64,000 nucleotides of DNA from Oceanicaulis sp. HTCC2633 (GTDB taxonomy: Bacteria; Pseudomonadota; Alphaproteobacteria; Caulobacterales; Maricaulaceae): assembly GCF_000152745.1 (NCBI RefSeq), contig NZ_CH672428.1, positions 75,718 to 139,717 on the forward strand, read 5' to 3'. The notes under the pieces were generated by a model. That model saw nothing but the letters and a program-made list of their open reading frames with translations, was not told the origin of the DNA and ran no database searches. The translations under genes and the position numbers were made by a program. Within the stretch, counting starts at the first letter, position 1. Each line of letters starts with the position of its first letter. Shown here piece after piece: positions 35,193 through 45,835 of the stretch.

Positions 35193-36470
35193 TCAGCCCT
35201 CCGCTTGTTCCGGAACGCGGCGAATATCGGCGCCACAGGCGGACAGCTTGTCCTCCAGGCGCTCAAAACCGCGATCAAGATGATAGATTCGGCTCACCCG
35301 GGTCTCACCTTCCGCGGCGAGACCGGCGATGACAAGGCTGACCGATGCGCGCAGGTCGGTCGCCATCACAGGCGCCCCCTTGAGCGCGCACGGACCGCGC
35401 ACCACCGCCTCATTGCCGCGCACATCGATGCGCGCGCCCAGACGCGACAGCTCGGGCGCGTGCATGAAGCGGTTCTCGAAAATCGTCTCCCGGATCACCG
35501 ACGCGCCGTCCGCCAGACTCATCAACGCCATGAATTGCGCCTGCAGATCGGTGGGAAAGCCCGGGAAGGGCGCCGTCTGCATATCGACCGCCTTGAGCGC
35601 GCCATTGCGTTTCACGCGCACGCCGCCAGTCTCGGCCTCGACCTCCACGCCGGCTTTTCTCAGGAGCGACCACAGGGCGCCGTTATGATCAAAGATCGCG
35701 TCTTTGAGCAGCACATCCCCGCCCGCAACGGCTGCAGCGGCCATGGCGTAGGTGCCCGTCTCGATCCGGTCAGGCACGACGGACCAGTCCGCGCCATGCA
35801 GCGTGTCCACGCCCTCAATGGTGATGGTGGCGGTCCCCGCCCCTTCCACCTTCGCGCCCATGGCGTTCAGGCAGCCGGCGAGGTCGGCGATCTCGGGCTC
35901 TCGGGCGCAATTCTCAAGCACGGTCTGCCCCTTGGCCAGAACCGCCGCCAGCATGGCGTGCTCGGTCGCGCCGACCGACACCATCGGAAAGGTGATGCGC
36001 GCGCCTTTCAGGCCGCCCGCCGGCGCCTTGGCGTTCACATAGCCTTCGGACAGCTCGATCTCCGCCCCCAGCGCTTCCAGCGCCTGAAGGTGCAGATCCA
36101 CCGGACGCGCGCCTATGGCGCAGCCGCCGGGCAGTGACACGCGAGCATGGCCCACACGGGCGATCAGCGGGCCCAGCACATTGAAGCTCGCGCGCATTTT
36201 ACGCACCAGGTCATAGGGCGCGAACGGCTCGCCCAGCCTGTCAGCCTGCATGAAGAGTTTGGCGCCCGCGCGCTCTTCCACAACGACGCCCAGACGCGCC
36301 AGCAAATGGCCCAGAAAGCGCGTATCGGCGAGGCGCGGCATGCGCGACAGCTCCAGCGGCCCGTCCGTCAGCAGGCAGGCGGCCATCAGTTTGAGCGCAG
36401 AATTTTTCGCGCCTGAAATCTCGATCTCGCCAACAAGCGGCGAGCCGCCGCGAATTAGAATGCTGTCCAT
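35193..36470 (-). CDS. murA: UDP-N-acetylglucosamine 1-carboxyvinyltransferase
   Basis: 425 residues. [13 protein letters not shown] carries Lys22 and Asn23; the catalytic loop [16 protein letters not shown] has Cys117, the residue attacked by fosfomycin; PDRIETGTY and [11 protein letters not shown] near the end are also typical. It transfers enolpyruvate from PEP to UDP-GlcNAc, the first committed step of peptidoglycan synthesis. GAGGGCAG stands before the ATG. It heads the run murA-DUF2948-UPF0262-phosphatase. Confidence 0.98.
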   Translation of the reverse strand: MDSILIRGGSPLVGEIEISGAKNSALKLMAACLLTDGPLELSRMPRLADTRFLGHLLARLGVVVEERAGAKLFMQADRLGEPFAPYDLVRKMRASFNVLGPLIARVGHARVSLPGGCAIGARPVDLHLQALEALGAEIELSEGYVNAKAPAGGLKGARITFPMVSVGATEHAMLAAVLAKGQTVLENCAREPEIADLAGCLNAMGAKVEGAGTATITIEGVDTLHGADWSVVPDRIETGTYAMAAAAVAGGDVLLKDAIFDHNGALWSLLRKAGVEVEAETGGVRVKRNGALKAVDMQTAPFPGFPTDLQAQFMALMSLADGASVIRETIFENRFMHAPELSRLGARIDVRGNEAVVRGPCALKGAPVMATDLRASVSLVIAGLAAEGETRVSRIYHLDRGFERLEDKLSACGADIRRVPEQAEG

Positions 36471-36623
36471 ACTGCCCTCATGGTCCTATTCAGCGCGCGC
36501 CGACGCCCAGCGCCCCACCCTTCAACGCCCACCTGTAAGGGCATTCGCACGATGACGAAATGAGGGCGTCACAGAGGCCATGATTTGTGGGTCTGTGCGC
36601 TCAGGCGCAAGACCGGCCCGGTC

Positions 36624-36773
36624 TCAGGACTCATCCTTGCCGGCAGACGTCTCGTCCTTGCGCGCGGCGGCCTTGCGTCGACGCAGATTGGCGCGCAGCG
36701 CCTGCGCCAGGCGCTGTTCGCGGTCGGACTGGGGGCTCTGGCCCTTTGCGGGCTTGCGATCTTGCGTGCTCAT
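36624..36773 (-). CDS. Small basic conserved protein (49 aa)
   Basis: A 49-residue frame beginning MSTQDRKPAKGQ with a core EQRLAQALRANLRRRKAAAR, highly basic and helical. Similar short proteins are found upstream of murA in related alphaproteobacteria as I recall; function unknown. The ribosome site (AAGG) is weak. It lies 153 bases before murA in the same direction. No competing gene covers this stretch. Confidence 0.6.
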   Translation of the reverse strand: MSTQDRKPAKGQSPQSDREQRLAQALRANLRRRKAAARKDETSAGKDES

Positions 36774-36889
36774 GAGCGTTCAACTGCCTTATATCTGCAA
36801 AAGAGGTCAAGCCCGGTCTTGGCGCGAGCAGAATCAGGCGCTATAAGCCCGGCTCCGACGACGCGAGAGCATGCTTTCGCACACCGGAC

Positions 36890-36964
36890 GCCGCTATAGC
36901 TCAGGGGTAGAGCGTTCCCTTGGTAAGGGAGAGGTCGAGTGTTCAATTCACTCTAGCGGCACCA
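36890..36964 (+). tRNA. tRNA-Thr (GGT)
   Basis: Acceptor GCCGCTA pairs with TAGCGGC. D-arm GCTCAGGGGTAGAGC, anticodon loop TTGGTAA with anticodon GGT between stem halves TTCCC and GGGAG, and T-loop GTTCAATTC are all present, with encoded CCA at 36962-36964. Confidence 0.96.
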
Positions 36965-37118
36965 TTCCTCATTCCAGACTGTCAGACCAGCAGAGCCGTG
37001 AGAGTTCGACGCGGGCCCATACCCGCCTTGAGCGCGTATGTGATTGCCCTACACTTGACCGGCGAGTCGCAACACAGTCGGCTGTCCTCGAACCAGCGGC
37101 TGGACGTCTGGGGGAAGC

Positions 37119-38501
37119 ATGCACCGCAAGAAGGTCTTCGCGACCGCTCTGGTCGGACTTGTCGCGATCTCTGCGGCCGACATCTGGGTCAGCCATCAGG
37201 TCCGCCAGGAACGCAACACCCTGCTGGACACCGTCTCCTCGGCCCGACATGAAACAGCGAAGCTCTATGACGAGCTGGGCTTCGGCGGCCTGATCCACAG
37301 CTTCAAGAACTATGTCATACGCGGTGACGAAGCGTACCGGGACAGGGTTCGCACGACCGCCCACTCCATCCATATCCGGCTTGAACGCCTGGACGCCCAT
37401 GGTCGCGCGCTCGGTCTCGAGCCGGACCTGAGCGCCGTTCGCGACACGGTCAGCGCCTATGAGGACCGCCTGGACACCGTCCGGCTCGGTTGGGCGGATT
37501 CGCTGCCGGTATCGGACATCGACGCCCTGGTGCGAGTGGATGATGCGCCAGCGCTTGAACAGCTGGCCGCAATCGAGGCGGGATTCGAATCCGTCACCCG
37601 CCAGCGGATGGCCCGTCTCAATCGGCTGAGCGGTTTTCAGAGCGTCCTTACCCCCACGTTACAGGCCCTGATGCTGGGCTTCATCATCTTCATCTGGATG
37701 CGCATGTACAAAACGCGCATCCAGGCGGGTCGGGAAGCGCGCGCCCAGATCCGCAACCTCAATGCCTCCCTCAGGGCCCAGACCCTCACCCTAGAGCGCA
37801 TGCGCGAGAGCCACGCCGCGCTGGAAAACTTCACCTCCATGGTCGCTCATGATCTCAAGGCGCCGCTGCGGCAAGCCAGCATGTTGCTGCATCTGGCCAA
37901 ACGTGCAGAGACGGAGGCCGACAGGGATGCGCACTGCGACAAGGTCAGGGAGAGCATCGAACGCGCCAACACCATTGTGGAAGGCTTCCTCAACCTGGCC
38001 CAGCTTGATGATCAGCCGCCGGAAACCTCGCTCGAGGATATCGGCGAGATTTTCAGACAGGCCGTCGATGAGCTGGCCCTTCTGCACCGCAAGGCCCCAC
38101 GGCACATCCGGATTGATCCGCTCGGCGAAGCCTATTGTGATCGCGACCTGATCCGGCAGGTGGCGATCAATCTGCTGACCAACGCCTTGAAATACGCCCG
38201 CCCCGAGAAGACGCTCGACATCAGGGTCCGCGCCGTCCGCGGCGACACCATGCTGACCGTCTATGTCGAGGATAATGGCGTGGGGATTCCGCAGGAGCTG
38301 GCCGAACGCATATTCAGCCCGCATGTGCGCGGGGAGAGCCCTGAGCCGTCGGGAGCGGACGGTCGCGGACTGGGGCTGGCGCTATGCCGCACGATCATTG
38401 CGGCCCATGGCGGAGACATCCGGATGGCGCCCGGACGCTCGACCGGCGCCAGCATTCGCTTCACCCTTCCGCTGGCCCAGCCTGCCGCAAACACCCTCTA
38501 G
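37119..38501 (+). CDS. Membrane sensor histidine kinase
   Basis: 460 residues. Two membrane helices (about 6-24 and 181-196) enclose a ~155-residue helical periplasmic sensor (CHASE3-like in size and helix content). A coiled linker leads to the H-box with His244 in MVAHDLKAPLR. The ATPase domain has NLLTNALKYA (N-box), DNGVGIP (G1) and GRGLGLAL (G2). The signal is unknown. GGGGAAG precedes the ATG. It faces a response regulator gene with a shared CTAG at their stops, a likely partner. Confidence 0.9.
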   Translation: MHRKKVFATALVGLVAISAADIWVSHQVRQERNTLLDTVSSARHETAKLYDELGFGGLIHSFKNYVIRGDEAYRDRVRTTAHSIHIRLERLDAHGRALGLEPDLSAVRDTVSAYEDRLDTVRLGWADSLPVSDIDALVRVDDAPALEQLAAIEAGFESVTRQRMARLNRLSGFQSVLTPTLQALMLGFIIFIWMRMYKTRIQAGREARAQIRNLNASLRAQTLTLERMRESHAALENFTSMVAHDLKAPLRQASMLLHLAKRAETEADRDAHCDKVRESIERANTIVEGFLNLAQLDDQPPETSLEDIGEIFRQAVDELALLHRKAPRHIRIDPLGEAYCDRDLIRQVAINLLTNALKYARPEKTLDIRVRAVRGDTMLTVYVEDNGVGIPQELAERIFSPHVRGESPEPSGADGRGLGLALCRTIIAAHGGDIRMAPGRSTGASIRFTLPLAQPAANTL

Positions 38502-38902
38502 GCGCCGCTTTCAGCCACGCTGAACCAGAAGCGCGAGATCTCGCTCAGCACCATCTGATAGCCATCAGGCGAATCCGGCTTGCGAATATATGCATTGCCC
38601 GCCTTGCCGTAGAACCGGCGCACATCCGAGCGATTGTTGGATGTGGAGAGCATCAGCACAGGAATGCCGCAATAGGATTCATCTGATTTGAGGGTTTGCG
38701 TCAGCTCCACCCCATCCATGCCTGGCATGGACAGGTCCGTCACGATCAGGTCAGGGGGCTCATGGGACCTGAGATACTCGAGCGCCTGCACTCCGTCTTC
38801 ACAATAGGAGGCCTCAACATCCAGATTGCTGTCATCAAGACTGAGCTTGAGAAACATCCGATCAGTCGCATCGTCTTCCACAAACAGGATGGATTGCGTC
38901 AT
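38498..38902 (-). CDS. Single-domain response regulator
   Basis: 134 residues. Receiver of the Rcp1/CheY-like type: E9-D10-D11 acidic cluster, phospho-acceptor D56 in LIVTDLSMPGMDG, S86/T87 in LMLSTSNN, and K108 in AYIRKPDS. There is no output domain. By family it relays phosphate or acts through protein contacts. Its stop overlaps that of the histidine kinase on the opposite strand, so expression is from a separate promoter to the right (AT-rich stretch 38903-38990). Confidence 0.88.
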   Translation of the reverse strand: MTQSILFVEDDATDRMFLKLSLDDSNLDVEASYCEDGVQALEYLRSHEPPDLIVTDLSMPGMDGVELTQTLKSDESYCGIPVLMLSTSNNRSDVRRFYGKAGNAYIRKPDSPDGYQMVLSEISRFWFSVAESGA

Positions 38903-39147
38903 AGTGGACCTTACACCTGTGCCCGAAACTCATTTATACATATTTTGTACGCACTTTTCAGACTAGTCGAGAGTCCCGCCCCAAGCGCCAGCAATTCAAA
39001 GCTGTGGTTAACGATAGGTCAGAACGAACGCACGCGTCTACGATAAGCGTGTTGTTTTTTCGTCGCTTGGCGCGCAACCAGAGAATCCTAGTTTCCAAGG
39101 AACGCATCCTGTTCCCGACTTTCAATACCCAAATCCGGTCTCGCCGA

Positions 39148-40170
39148 ATGCCCTTGATGACGCCCCTGTTTCCCGCTCTTGAGCCTTATGCGAGCGCGAC
39201 CTTTTTCTCGGCTGAGGGGTATCGGATCTTCTATGAATGCTCGGGCAACGCCCAGTCGCCGACGGTCCTGTTCATCCATGGCGGCCCCGGCTCCGGCGCC
39301 AGTGCGCGTCACCGCCGCTATTTTAATCCTGGCAAGTGGAACATTGTCCTCTTTGATCAACGCGGTTGCGGTCGCTCGACACCCCTGTTCGAGCTGGAAA
39401 CCAATACGCTGACCGCCCAGATCGATGACATGGAGCGCCTGCGTGAGGAGCTGGGCCTTGAGCGCTGGACCCTGTTCGGTCCTTCCTGGGGGTCGACGCT
39501 GGCGCTGGCCTACGCCCAGGCCTATCCCGAACGCGTGGACACCCTTGTCGTTGAGGGCGTCCTGCTGGGCGAACGCGAAGAGATCGACTGGTTTCACGAT
39601 TGCGCGGGCGCCGGCGGGATATGGCCAGACGCGCAGCACAGGCTGATGATGGACACGCCCGAGGCGTTCAGGCGCCCCCCGGCGTTTCGCCAATGGGCGC
39701 TGGAGCGCATGCGCGAAGAGTTGGCGGAGGGGCGCCCCCATCTGGAGGGGCTTGAGGACCCGGACACGCCGATTGAAAGCCTGCGCCAGTCGATAATCTA
39801 TCGCTGGAGCGAATATGAGGAAACCCTCGCCTGGCTGGACAAGTCCCCGGAAGATATCCGCGAGGATTTCGCCGAAAGGGGACGCGACTGGCTGACGGGA
39901 CACTCCCTGCTCGAGGCCTGGTATTTCAGCCATGACTGTTTTCTCGAGCCTGGCCAGTTGTTGCGCGACGCCCACAGGCTGACCATGCCCATGCATGTGA
40001 TCCAGAGCCGCTATGACCTGGTCTGCCCCGGCCGGGCCGCCTACAGGCTCGCCGAAGCGGCGCCCGATGCACGCCTGCACTGGGTGGAGCGCTCGGGCCA
40101 TATCATGACCGCGCCGGTCCATCGTGAAGTGCGCACCTTGTTTGAGGCGCTGGCGGCCTCGCGCCGCTGA
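39148..40170 (+). CDS. pip: Prolyl aminopeptidase (alpha/beta hydrolase, S33)
   Basis: 340 residues from the ATG at 39148. FIHGGPGSGASARHRRYFNP, LFDQRGCGRSTP and the nucleophile elbow LFGPSWGSTLALAYAQ are typical of proline iminopeptidase; usual elbows read GGSWGS, here GPSWGS. The catalytic Asp lies in QSRYDLVCP and the His in ERSGHIM. It releases N-terminal proline from peptides in the cytoplasm. The exact start is uncertain: an ATG at 39157 and an upstream open frame exist, and no strong ribosome site is visible. Confidence 0.88.
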   Translation: MPLMTPLFPALEPYASATFFSAEGYRIFYECSGNAQSPTVLFIHGGPGSGASARHRRYFNPGKWNIVLFDQRGCGRSTPLFELETNTLTAQIDDMERLREELGLERWTLFGPSWGSTLALAYAQAYPERVDTLVVEGVLLGEREEIDWFHDCAGAGGIWPDAQHRLMMDTPEAFRRPPAFRQWALERMREELAEGRPHLEGLEDPDTPIESLRQSIIYRWSEYEETLAWLDKSPEDIREDFAERGRDWLTGHSLLEAWYFSHDCFLEPGQLLRDAHRLTMPMHVIQSRYDLVCPGRAAYRLAEAAPDARLHWVERSGHIMTAPVHREVRTLFEALAASRR

Positions 40171-40206
40171 CTTCGCCGCCCGGGCCATGAGGCGTGACTC
40201 ACGACC

Positions 40207-41028
40207 TCACCAGTCGGCCAGTGCAGCGCGCCGCCATTGGTCGGGCGCAACGCAGATATAGACATGATCGGAATCCCAGCCCATCTGCCCGACCTGGCCC
40301 GGCGCGGACGCGCTCGCAGGCGTCAGGCTCCGGGTGAGCGTCAGGCGGTCGGAGCGCACGCTCAGTCCTTCAACCCGGATCTCGCCATCAAGCGGGTCCA
40401 CGCGCATAGCTTCGCGCCAGGTGTTTCCATCTTCAGACACTTTGACGGTCAGGGCATCCTCGCCGGCCAGTCCGATCTCGGCGCGACCGGACCAGTCGGA
40501 CTGGAACAACAGGCTAGCGGTGGCCGCGCTCCCCGCCTTGTTCATCGCAAGCCGCAGATCACCCGTCCCGCTTTCTTCCGCCGTCATCAGAACGCCCGAC
40601 GACTTGATCACGACGCGGTTATAGGCGTCAGAAGCCGCGCCCACACCCAGCCCCTGTTGATGGTCAAGCTGGCGAATCTGGTCGTGAAGCGGCCCCCAGC
40701 CCGCCCCGTCATGGACAAGACTGACCCCTTCATCACGAACATATACGCCCAGCCCCGCCCAGGGCGGGATCGCCGTCCAGACGCCTTCGTGAAACACCAT
40801 GAGCGTTCCCAACGGACGCGTTGACCAGTCCGCCCCCGTCGCATTCGACGGCAGGATGTACCCGTCCCCTTCTGAAGGCGTATCCGGCTGGTCGCCCAGC
40901 GCCCGGCTCAGCACGGCGGCCTGGACCAGAATATCGAGCCGGGCCAGCGCTTCGTTGACGGTGACATGCTTCTGCGCCTGGGCGGGCATCAGAAACGGCA
41001 GATCCAGGCGGGGCGTGCGTTCAGACAT
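40207..41028 (-). CDS. DUF2793 protein (phage / gene-transfer-agent tail type)
   Basis: 273 residues. The N-terminus LPFLMPAQAQKHVTVNEALARLD is the DUF2793 hallmark, followed by GDGYILPSNATGADW. Such domains occur, as I recall, in tail-fibre or adhesin proteins of alphaproteobacterial gene transfer agents and phages. The C-terminal half is beta-rich with repeats of VKVSEDGNTWREAMRVD type, like a fibre. AAGGGAT precedes the ATG at 41028. No other phage or GTA gene is near, so it is an isolated copy. Confidence 0.8.
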   Translation of the reverse strand: MSERTPRLDLPFLMPAQAQKHVTVNEALARLDILVQAAVLSRALGDQPDTPSEGDGYILPSNATGADWSTRPLGTLMVFHEGVWTAIPPWAGLGVYVRDEGVSLVHDGAGWGPLHDQIRQLDHQQGLGVGAASDAYNRVVIKSSGVLMTAEESGTGDLRLAMNKAGSAATASLLFQSDWSGRAEIGLAGEDALTVKVSEDGNTWREAMRVDPLDGEIRVEGLSVRSDRLTLTRSLTPASASAPGQVGQMGWDSDHVYICVAPDQWRRAALADW

Positions 41029-41170
41029 GAGATATCCCTTGCGCGTTTTGTGACTGTCAGAGCCTAGGGGCCGCCCTGGCGCAGGCGGATAGCGCAACCG
41101 GACTTCCGCACTGGCGAAACCGAGCAAAGGGCGGGTTTTCTAATCCGCGCGGGCGGTGTACCCACTGCGC

Positions 41171-43138
41171 ATGACAGACTCTATCCGCTCCCTGGCCGAG
41201 GGATTTGAGGCCATAAGCGACGCGCAATGGCGCGCCCTGGCTGAAACCGCCCTCAAAGGCGCCCCGCTGGACCGGCTGGTGCGCAAGACGCTCGACGGCG
41301 TTGCGCGCGGCCCCCTGTTCACCCGTTCGGACCTTGAGAAGGTCGGCCCTCTGCCCGCGCCGGGCGCTGCGCCCTATCTGCGCGGCCTTGCGGCGGAGCG
41401 CGACCCGTACCTGCCCTGGGGCATCCGTCAGATCATCGACGACCCCGACCCCAAGGTCGCGAATGAAGCGCTGCGCGCGGATCTGTCCGGCGGGGTCAGC
41501 GAAGTGGCGCTGGCGCTGGATCCGACCGGCGCCAATGGCGTCGCCGTGCGCACGCTGGATGAGCTGAAGACCGTGCTGGACGGGGTCATGCTCGATCTCG
41601 CGCCGGTCTATCTGCAACCCTCGCGCATGGCGCCCCAATACGCCGCCCTCGCCCTCACCTACATGCAGGACCAAGGCCTGGACCTCAAAGCGCTCAGAGG
41701 CGGACTGGGCCTGTCCCCCATCGGCCAGAAATCCATGGCGGGCGGCGGGGCTGTGAACCTGCCCGAGCGCCTGCAGCGCACGGCCGAGGCCGCCAGCTGG
41801 TGCGCCGAGCATGCGCCGGGAATCAAGGTCGTCTCCATCACCGCAAACGCGCCGCATGAAGCGGGGGGCTCGGCAGTGCATGAACTGGCGTTCGCTTGCG
41901 CCGGCGGGGCGAGCTATATGCGCGCCTTCATTGATCACGGGCTAACGCCCGATCAGGCCGCCAATGCGCTGGAATTCAGCTTCGCCGCCGATGCGGACGT
42001 TCACCTGACCATCGCCAAGCTGCGCGCAGCGCGGCGGGTCTGGGCGCGGGTGGCGGACGCCTTCGGCTGTTCGCCCGAAGCGCAGGGCATGCGCATCTGC
42101 GCCATCACTTCGTCGCGCATGCTGACGGCGAGAGACGCCTGGAACAACCTGATCCGCAATGCCTGCGCCGGTCTGGGCGCGGCGGCGGGCGGCGCGGATT
42201 CGATAACCGTGTGCGCCTTCAACGAACCGCTGGGCGCCGCCACGCCCTTCGCCCGGCGCCTCGGCCGCAATCTGCAGATCATGCTGATGGAAGAGAGCCA
42301 TCTGGGCGTGACGGCCGATCCGGCAGGCGGCAGCTATCTTCACGAGACGCTCGGCCATCGCCTGGCCCAGGCGGGCTGGGAGCTGTTCCAGCAGATCGAA
42401 CGTCGCGGCGGCCTGTTTGAAACCGTCAAGGCGGGCTGGCTGCAGAATGAGGTCGGCAAGACGCGGGACGCCTATGTGGCGCAATACGCCGAAGGCCGCG
42501 AGGCGCTGATCGGGGTGACCCAGTTCGCCAATCTCGAGGAGCGTCCCGTCGAGGCCGGCAAGCGCGACTACACGCCGTCCAAGCTCGACGCCCCGACGCT
42601 GGAGCCCCAACCCTTCACCGGCAAACTTGAAGCCGCCAGAGCCGGGCACGCCATCCGCCTGCTCGATCTGCCCGAACAGGACTGGACGCCCTTGCGCTAT
42701 ATGCGCCTCGCCCAGCCATTCGAAGCGCTGCGGGATGCGGCGGACGCCCATGCGAAGAAGACCGGCAAGGCGCCGACCGCCTTTCTCGCCACGCTGGGCG
42801 CGCTCGCGGACTTCAACGCCCGCGCCAGCTTCGCCTCCAACCGCCTTGCGGTTGCGGGCGTGGAGACTGATCAGGCCAGCGAATACGCCGATATCGACGC
42901 CTGCGCGGACGCCTTCGCCCGATCAGGTTCGAAACTCGCCGTGATCTGCGGCACCGACGACGCCTATTCGGACATGGCCGAAGAGCTGGCCGAAGCCCTC
43001 AAGCAGGCCGGCGCCAGCGAGGTCTGGATCGCGGGCAAGCCGGGCCTCATCACCGGCGTGGACCACTTCATCCATATTCGCAGCCATAGTCTCGAAGATG
43101 GCGAACGCGCCCATAAGATTCTGGGAGTGAGCGCATGA
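41171..43138 (+). CDS. mutA: Methylmalonyl-CoA mutase, small (beta) subunit
   Basis: 655 residues. A mutase TIM-barrel domain with [36 protein letters not shown] and [13 protein letters not shown], then a C-terminal domain of the cobalamin-binding fold without the DxHxxG motif, as expected for the non-catalytic subunit. With MutB it forms the heterodimer that interconverts methylmalonyl-CoA and succinyl-CoA. Its stop overlaps the mutB start (ATGA). The ATG at 41171 is chosen over an upstream GTG at 41156; neither has a good ribosome site. Confidence 0.92.
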   Translation: MTDSIRSLAEGFEAISDAQWRALAETALKGAPLDRLVRKTLDGVARGPLFTRSDLEKVGPLPAPGAAPYLRGLAAERDPYLPWGIRQIIDDPDPKVANEALRADLSGGVSEVALALDPTGANGVAVRTLDELKTVLDGVMLDLAPVYLQPSRMAPQYAALALTYMQDQGLDLKALRGGLGLSPIGQKSMAGGGAVNLPERLQRTAEAASWCAEHAPGIKVVSITANAPHEAGGSAVHELAFACAGGASYMRAFIDHGLTPDQAANALEFSFAADADVHLTIAKLRAARRVWARVADAFGCSPEAQGMRICAITSSRMLTARDAWNNLIRNACAGLGAAAGGADSITVCAFNEPLGAATPFARRLGRNLQIMLMEESHLGVTADPAGGSYLHETLGHRLAQAGWELFQQIERRGGLFETVKAGWLQNEVGKTRDAYVAQYAEGREALIGVTQFANLEERPVEAGKRDYTPSKLDAPTLEPQPFTGKLEAARAGHAIRLLDLPEQDWTPLRYMRLAQPFEALRDAADAHAKKTGKAPTAFLATLGALADFNARASFASNRLAVAGVETDQASEYADIDACADAFARSGSKLAVICGTDDAYSDMAEELAEALKQAGASEVWIAGKPGLITGVDHFIHIRSHSLEDGERAHKILGVSA

Positions 43139-45276
43139 GCAAGCATCCTGATTTCACCCAGATCGGCCTCGGCCAGCCCGACATCCAGCCCGGCCCCAGG
43201 GCCGAGCGTCCGCCCTTCATGACAGCCGAAGAGCTGCCGATCCAACCCGCCTATACCGCCGAGGATGTGGCCGGGCTCGATTTCATCGACGGCTATCCCG
43301 GCGCCGCGCCCTATCATCGCGGCCCCTACCCCACCATGTTCGTCCAGCGTCCCTGGACGATCCGGCAATATGCGGGCTTCTCCACGGCGGCGGAATCCAA
43401 CGCCTTCTATCGCCGCAATCTCAAGGCCGGCCAGAAAGGCCTGTCGGTGGCGTTCGATCTGGCCACCCATCGTGGCTATGACAGCGACAATCCGCGCGTC
43501 ATCGGCGATGTGGGCATGGCGGGCGTCGCCATCGATTCCATCCTGGACATGCGTCAGCTCTTTGATGGCATTCCGCTTGATCAGATGAGCGTGTCCATGA
43601 CCATGAACGGCGCCGTGCTGCCGGTTCTGGCGCTCTATATCGTCGCCGCCGAGGAACAGGGCGTTTCGCACAAACAGCTTTCAGGAACGATCCAGAACGA
43701 CATCCTGAAAGAGTTCATGGTGCGCAACACCTATATCTATCCGCCGCGCCCCTCCATGCGGATCATCTCCGACATTTTCGCTTTTACGGCCAGCGAGATG
43801 CCGCGTTTCAACTCTATCTCGATCTCCGGCTATCACATGCAGGAGGCGGGCGCCCCCGCCGATCTCGAGCTGGCCTACACCATCGCCGACGGGCTGGAAT
43901 ACATCCGCTCGGGCGTCGAGGCGGGGCTGGATGTGGACGCCTTCGCGCCGCGTCTGAGCTTCTTCTGGGGCGTGTCCATGAACTATTTCATGGAAGTGGC
44001 GAAGATGCGCGCCGCGCGCCTGATCTGGGCCAGCCTCGTCAAGGCGCGGTTCAACCCGAAAAACGCCAAATCCCTCGCCCTGCGCACGCACAGCCAGACC
44101 TCGGGCTGGTCCCTGACGGCTCAGGACGTGTTCAACAATGTGGGCCGCACGGCGGTCGAGGCGATGGCGGCGGTGGATGGCCACACCCAGTCGCTGCACA
44201 CCAACTCGCTTGATGAAGCGCTGGCCTTGCCGACCGACTTCTCGGCCCGCATTGCGCGGAACACCCAGCTGGTGCTCGAGACCGAGGCGCATCTGACCGA
44301 CGCCATCGATCCGTGGGGCGGCAGCTATTATGTCGAGCGGCTGACCCATGATCTGGCGGCCCGCGCGCTCGATCACATCGCCGAGGTGGACGAGCTGGGC
44401 GGCATGGCGAAAGCCATCGAGGAAGGCCTGCCCAAGCTGCGCATCGAGGAAGCGGCCGCCAAGACCCAGGCCAAGATCGATTCCGGCCTACAGACGATTG
44501 TCGGCGTGAACAAGTTCCGCCTCAACGAGCCCGAAGACATTCCGGTTCTGAAGGTGGACAACTCAAAAGTCCGCGCCGAACAGCTCGCCAAGCTCGAAAC
44601 CCTGCGCAAAAATCGCGATCCCAAGGCGGTGGAAAGCGCGCTCGAAGCGCTGACCAACGCCGCCGAGCGCGGCGGCAACCTTCTGGAGCTGTCGGTGAAG
44701 GCCGCCCGCGCGCAGGCGACGGTCGGGGAAATCTCGGACGCCATGGAAAAGGTGTTCGGCCGTCACAAGGCGGAAATCAAATCGGTTCAGGGGGTGTTCT
44801 TGAAAGCCTCAGGAGATGACGCCAAGGTCAAGAAGGCGCTTCAAGCCTCTGACGCCTTTGCCGAAAACGAAGGGCGCCGCCCGCGCATCCTGATCGCGAA
44901 AATGGGCCAGGACGGTCATGATCGCGGTCAGAAGGTCGTCGCCTCCGCCTTCGCCGATCTGGGTTGGGACGTGGATATCGGCCCGCTCTTCCAGACGCCC
45001 GAGGAAGCCGCACGTCAGGCGGTGGAGAACGACGTCCATGTCGTCGCCGCGTCATCGCTCGCCGCCGGTCACCTCACCCTGGTGCCCGAGCTCAAGAAAC
45101 AGCTCGCCGAAATGGGTCGCCCCGACATCACCATCATTGTCGGCGGCGTCATCCCGCCCGAAGACGTCCCGATCCTGAAGGATATGGGCGCCGCCGCGGT
45201 CTACCCGCCCGGCACGGTGATTGCGGACAGCGCGGTGGAGCTGATCGACATCGTCTCAAAGGCGAGCGCGGCCTAA
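43135..45276 (+). CDS. mutB: Methylmalonyl-CoA mutase, large (alpha) subunit
   Basis: 713 residues, the normal size. The barrel begins [20 protein letters not shown] and contains the active-site segment [15 protein letters not shown]. The C-terminal B12 domain has DGHDRG with the axial His595 and the [12 protein letters not shown] and PPGTVI loops. It uses adenosylcobalamin to convert methylmalonyl-CoA to succinyl-CoA, channelling propionyl-CoA into the TCA cycle. Translated in tandem with mutA; the GTPase chaperone meaB lies 2.8 kb downstream. Confidence 0.97.
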   Translation: MSKHPDFTQIGLGQPDIQPGPRAERPPFMTAEELPIQPAYTAEDVAGLDFIDGYPGAAPYHRGPYPTMFVQRPWTIRQYAGFSTAAESNAFYRRNLKAGQKGLSVAFDLATHRGYDSDNPRVIGDVGMAGVAIDSILDMRQLFDGIPLDQMSVSMTMNGAVLPVLALYIVAAEEQGVSHKQLSGTIQNDILKEFMVRNTYIYPPRPSMRIISDIFAFTASEMPRFNSISISGYHMQEAGAPADLELAYTIADGLEYIRSGVEAGLDVDAFAPRLSFFWGVSMNYFMEVAKMRAARLIWASLVKARFNPKNAKSLALRTHSQTSGWSLTAQDVFNNVGRTAVEAMAAVDGHTQSLHTNSLDEALALPTDFSARIARNTQLVLETEAHLTDAIDPWGGSYYVERLTHDLAARALDHIAEVDELGGMAKAIEEGLPKLRIEEAAAKTQAKIDSGLQTIVGVNKFRLNEPEDIPVLKVDNSKVRAEQLAKLETLRKNRDPKAVESALEALTNAAERGGNLLELSVKAARAQATVGEISDAMEKVFGRHKAEIKSVQGVFLKASGDDAKVKKALQASDAFAENEGRRPRILIAKMGQDGHDRGQKVVASAFADLGWDVDIGPLFQTPEEAARQAVENDVHVVAASSLAAGHLTLVPELKKQLAEMGRPDITIIVGGVIPPEDVPILKDMGAAAVYPPGTVIADSAVELIDIVSKASAA

Positions 45277-45351
45277 CCGGACCGTAAGGTGACATCCATG
45301 GTGTGAGGCTCCACGCTTGGTCTCAAAGACTTTAAGCGAAGGAGCCTCCCC

Positions 45352-45672
45352 ATGATCGTCACTACCACCCCGTCCGTCGAAGGCCGTCATATCCACGACT
45401 ACAAGGGCGTCGTCACCGGCGAAGCCATACTGGGCGCGCACCTGTTCCGCGATCTGTTTGCGGGCATTCGCGACATTGTCGGCGGCCGGTCGGGCTCCTA
45501 CGAGAAATCCCTGCGCGAGGCGCGCCAGATCGCCCTGTCCGAACTGGAAGACGAAGCGCGCAAGCTCGGCGCGAACGCCGTTGTGGGCGTCGATCTCGAC
45601 TATGAAGTGATCGGCGAGCAAGGCTCCATGCTGATGGTGTCAGCGTCCGGCACGGCGGTGGTTCTGGGCTGA
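45352..45672 (+). CDS. YbjQ/UPF0145 family protein
   Basis: 106 residues. [41 protein letters not shown] and [14 protein letters not shown] match the YbjQ (DUF74) family, which forms pentameric rings of unknown role, sometimes called putative heavy-metal-binding. AAGGAGCC stands before the ATG. Possibly co-transcribed with mutAB (75-base gap), but no functional link is known. Confidence 0.88.
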   Translation: MIVTTTPSVEGRHIHDYKGVVTGEAILGAHLFRDLFAGIRDIVGGRSGSYEKSLREARQIALSELEDEARKLGANAVVGVDLDYEVIGEQGSMLMVSASGTAVVLG

Positions 45673-45760
45673 TCGCTTTCTGAAGCCCTGGAACAGCATC
45701 ACCCGACCGGCATGGGTTCGCCGGACAAACCGTCGAATGACAATCTTGAACCCAAACACT

Positions 45761-45795
45761 TGTCATCCCCCGCTTTATGCGGGGGACCCATGCCG
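45761..45795 (+). repeat. Left palindromic repeat of the GIY-YIG unit
   Basis: Begins TGTCATCCCCCGC and ends CCATGCCG. It contains a perfect 7-bp hairpin CCCCCGC/GCGGGGG (45767-45773, 45779-45785) with loop TTTAT. It matches the reverse complement of 46128-46162 at 32 of 35 positions. Confidence 0.85.
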
Positions 45796-45835
45796 TGACA
45801 TTGCCGAAAAACCCATCGGCGGCCATGCTGGCGAC

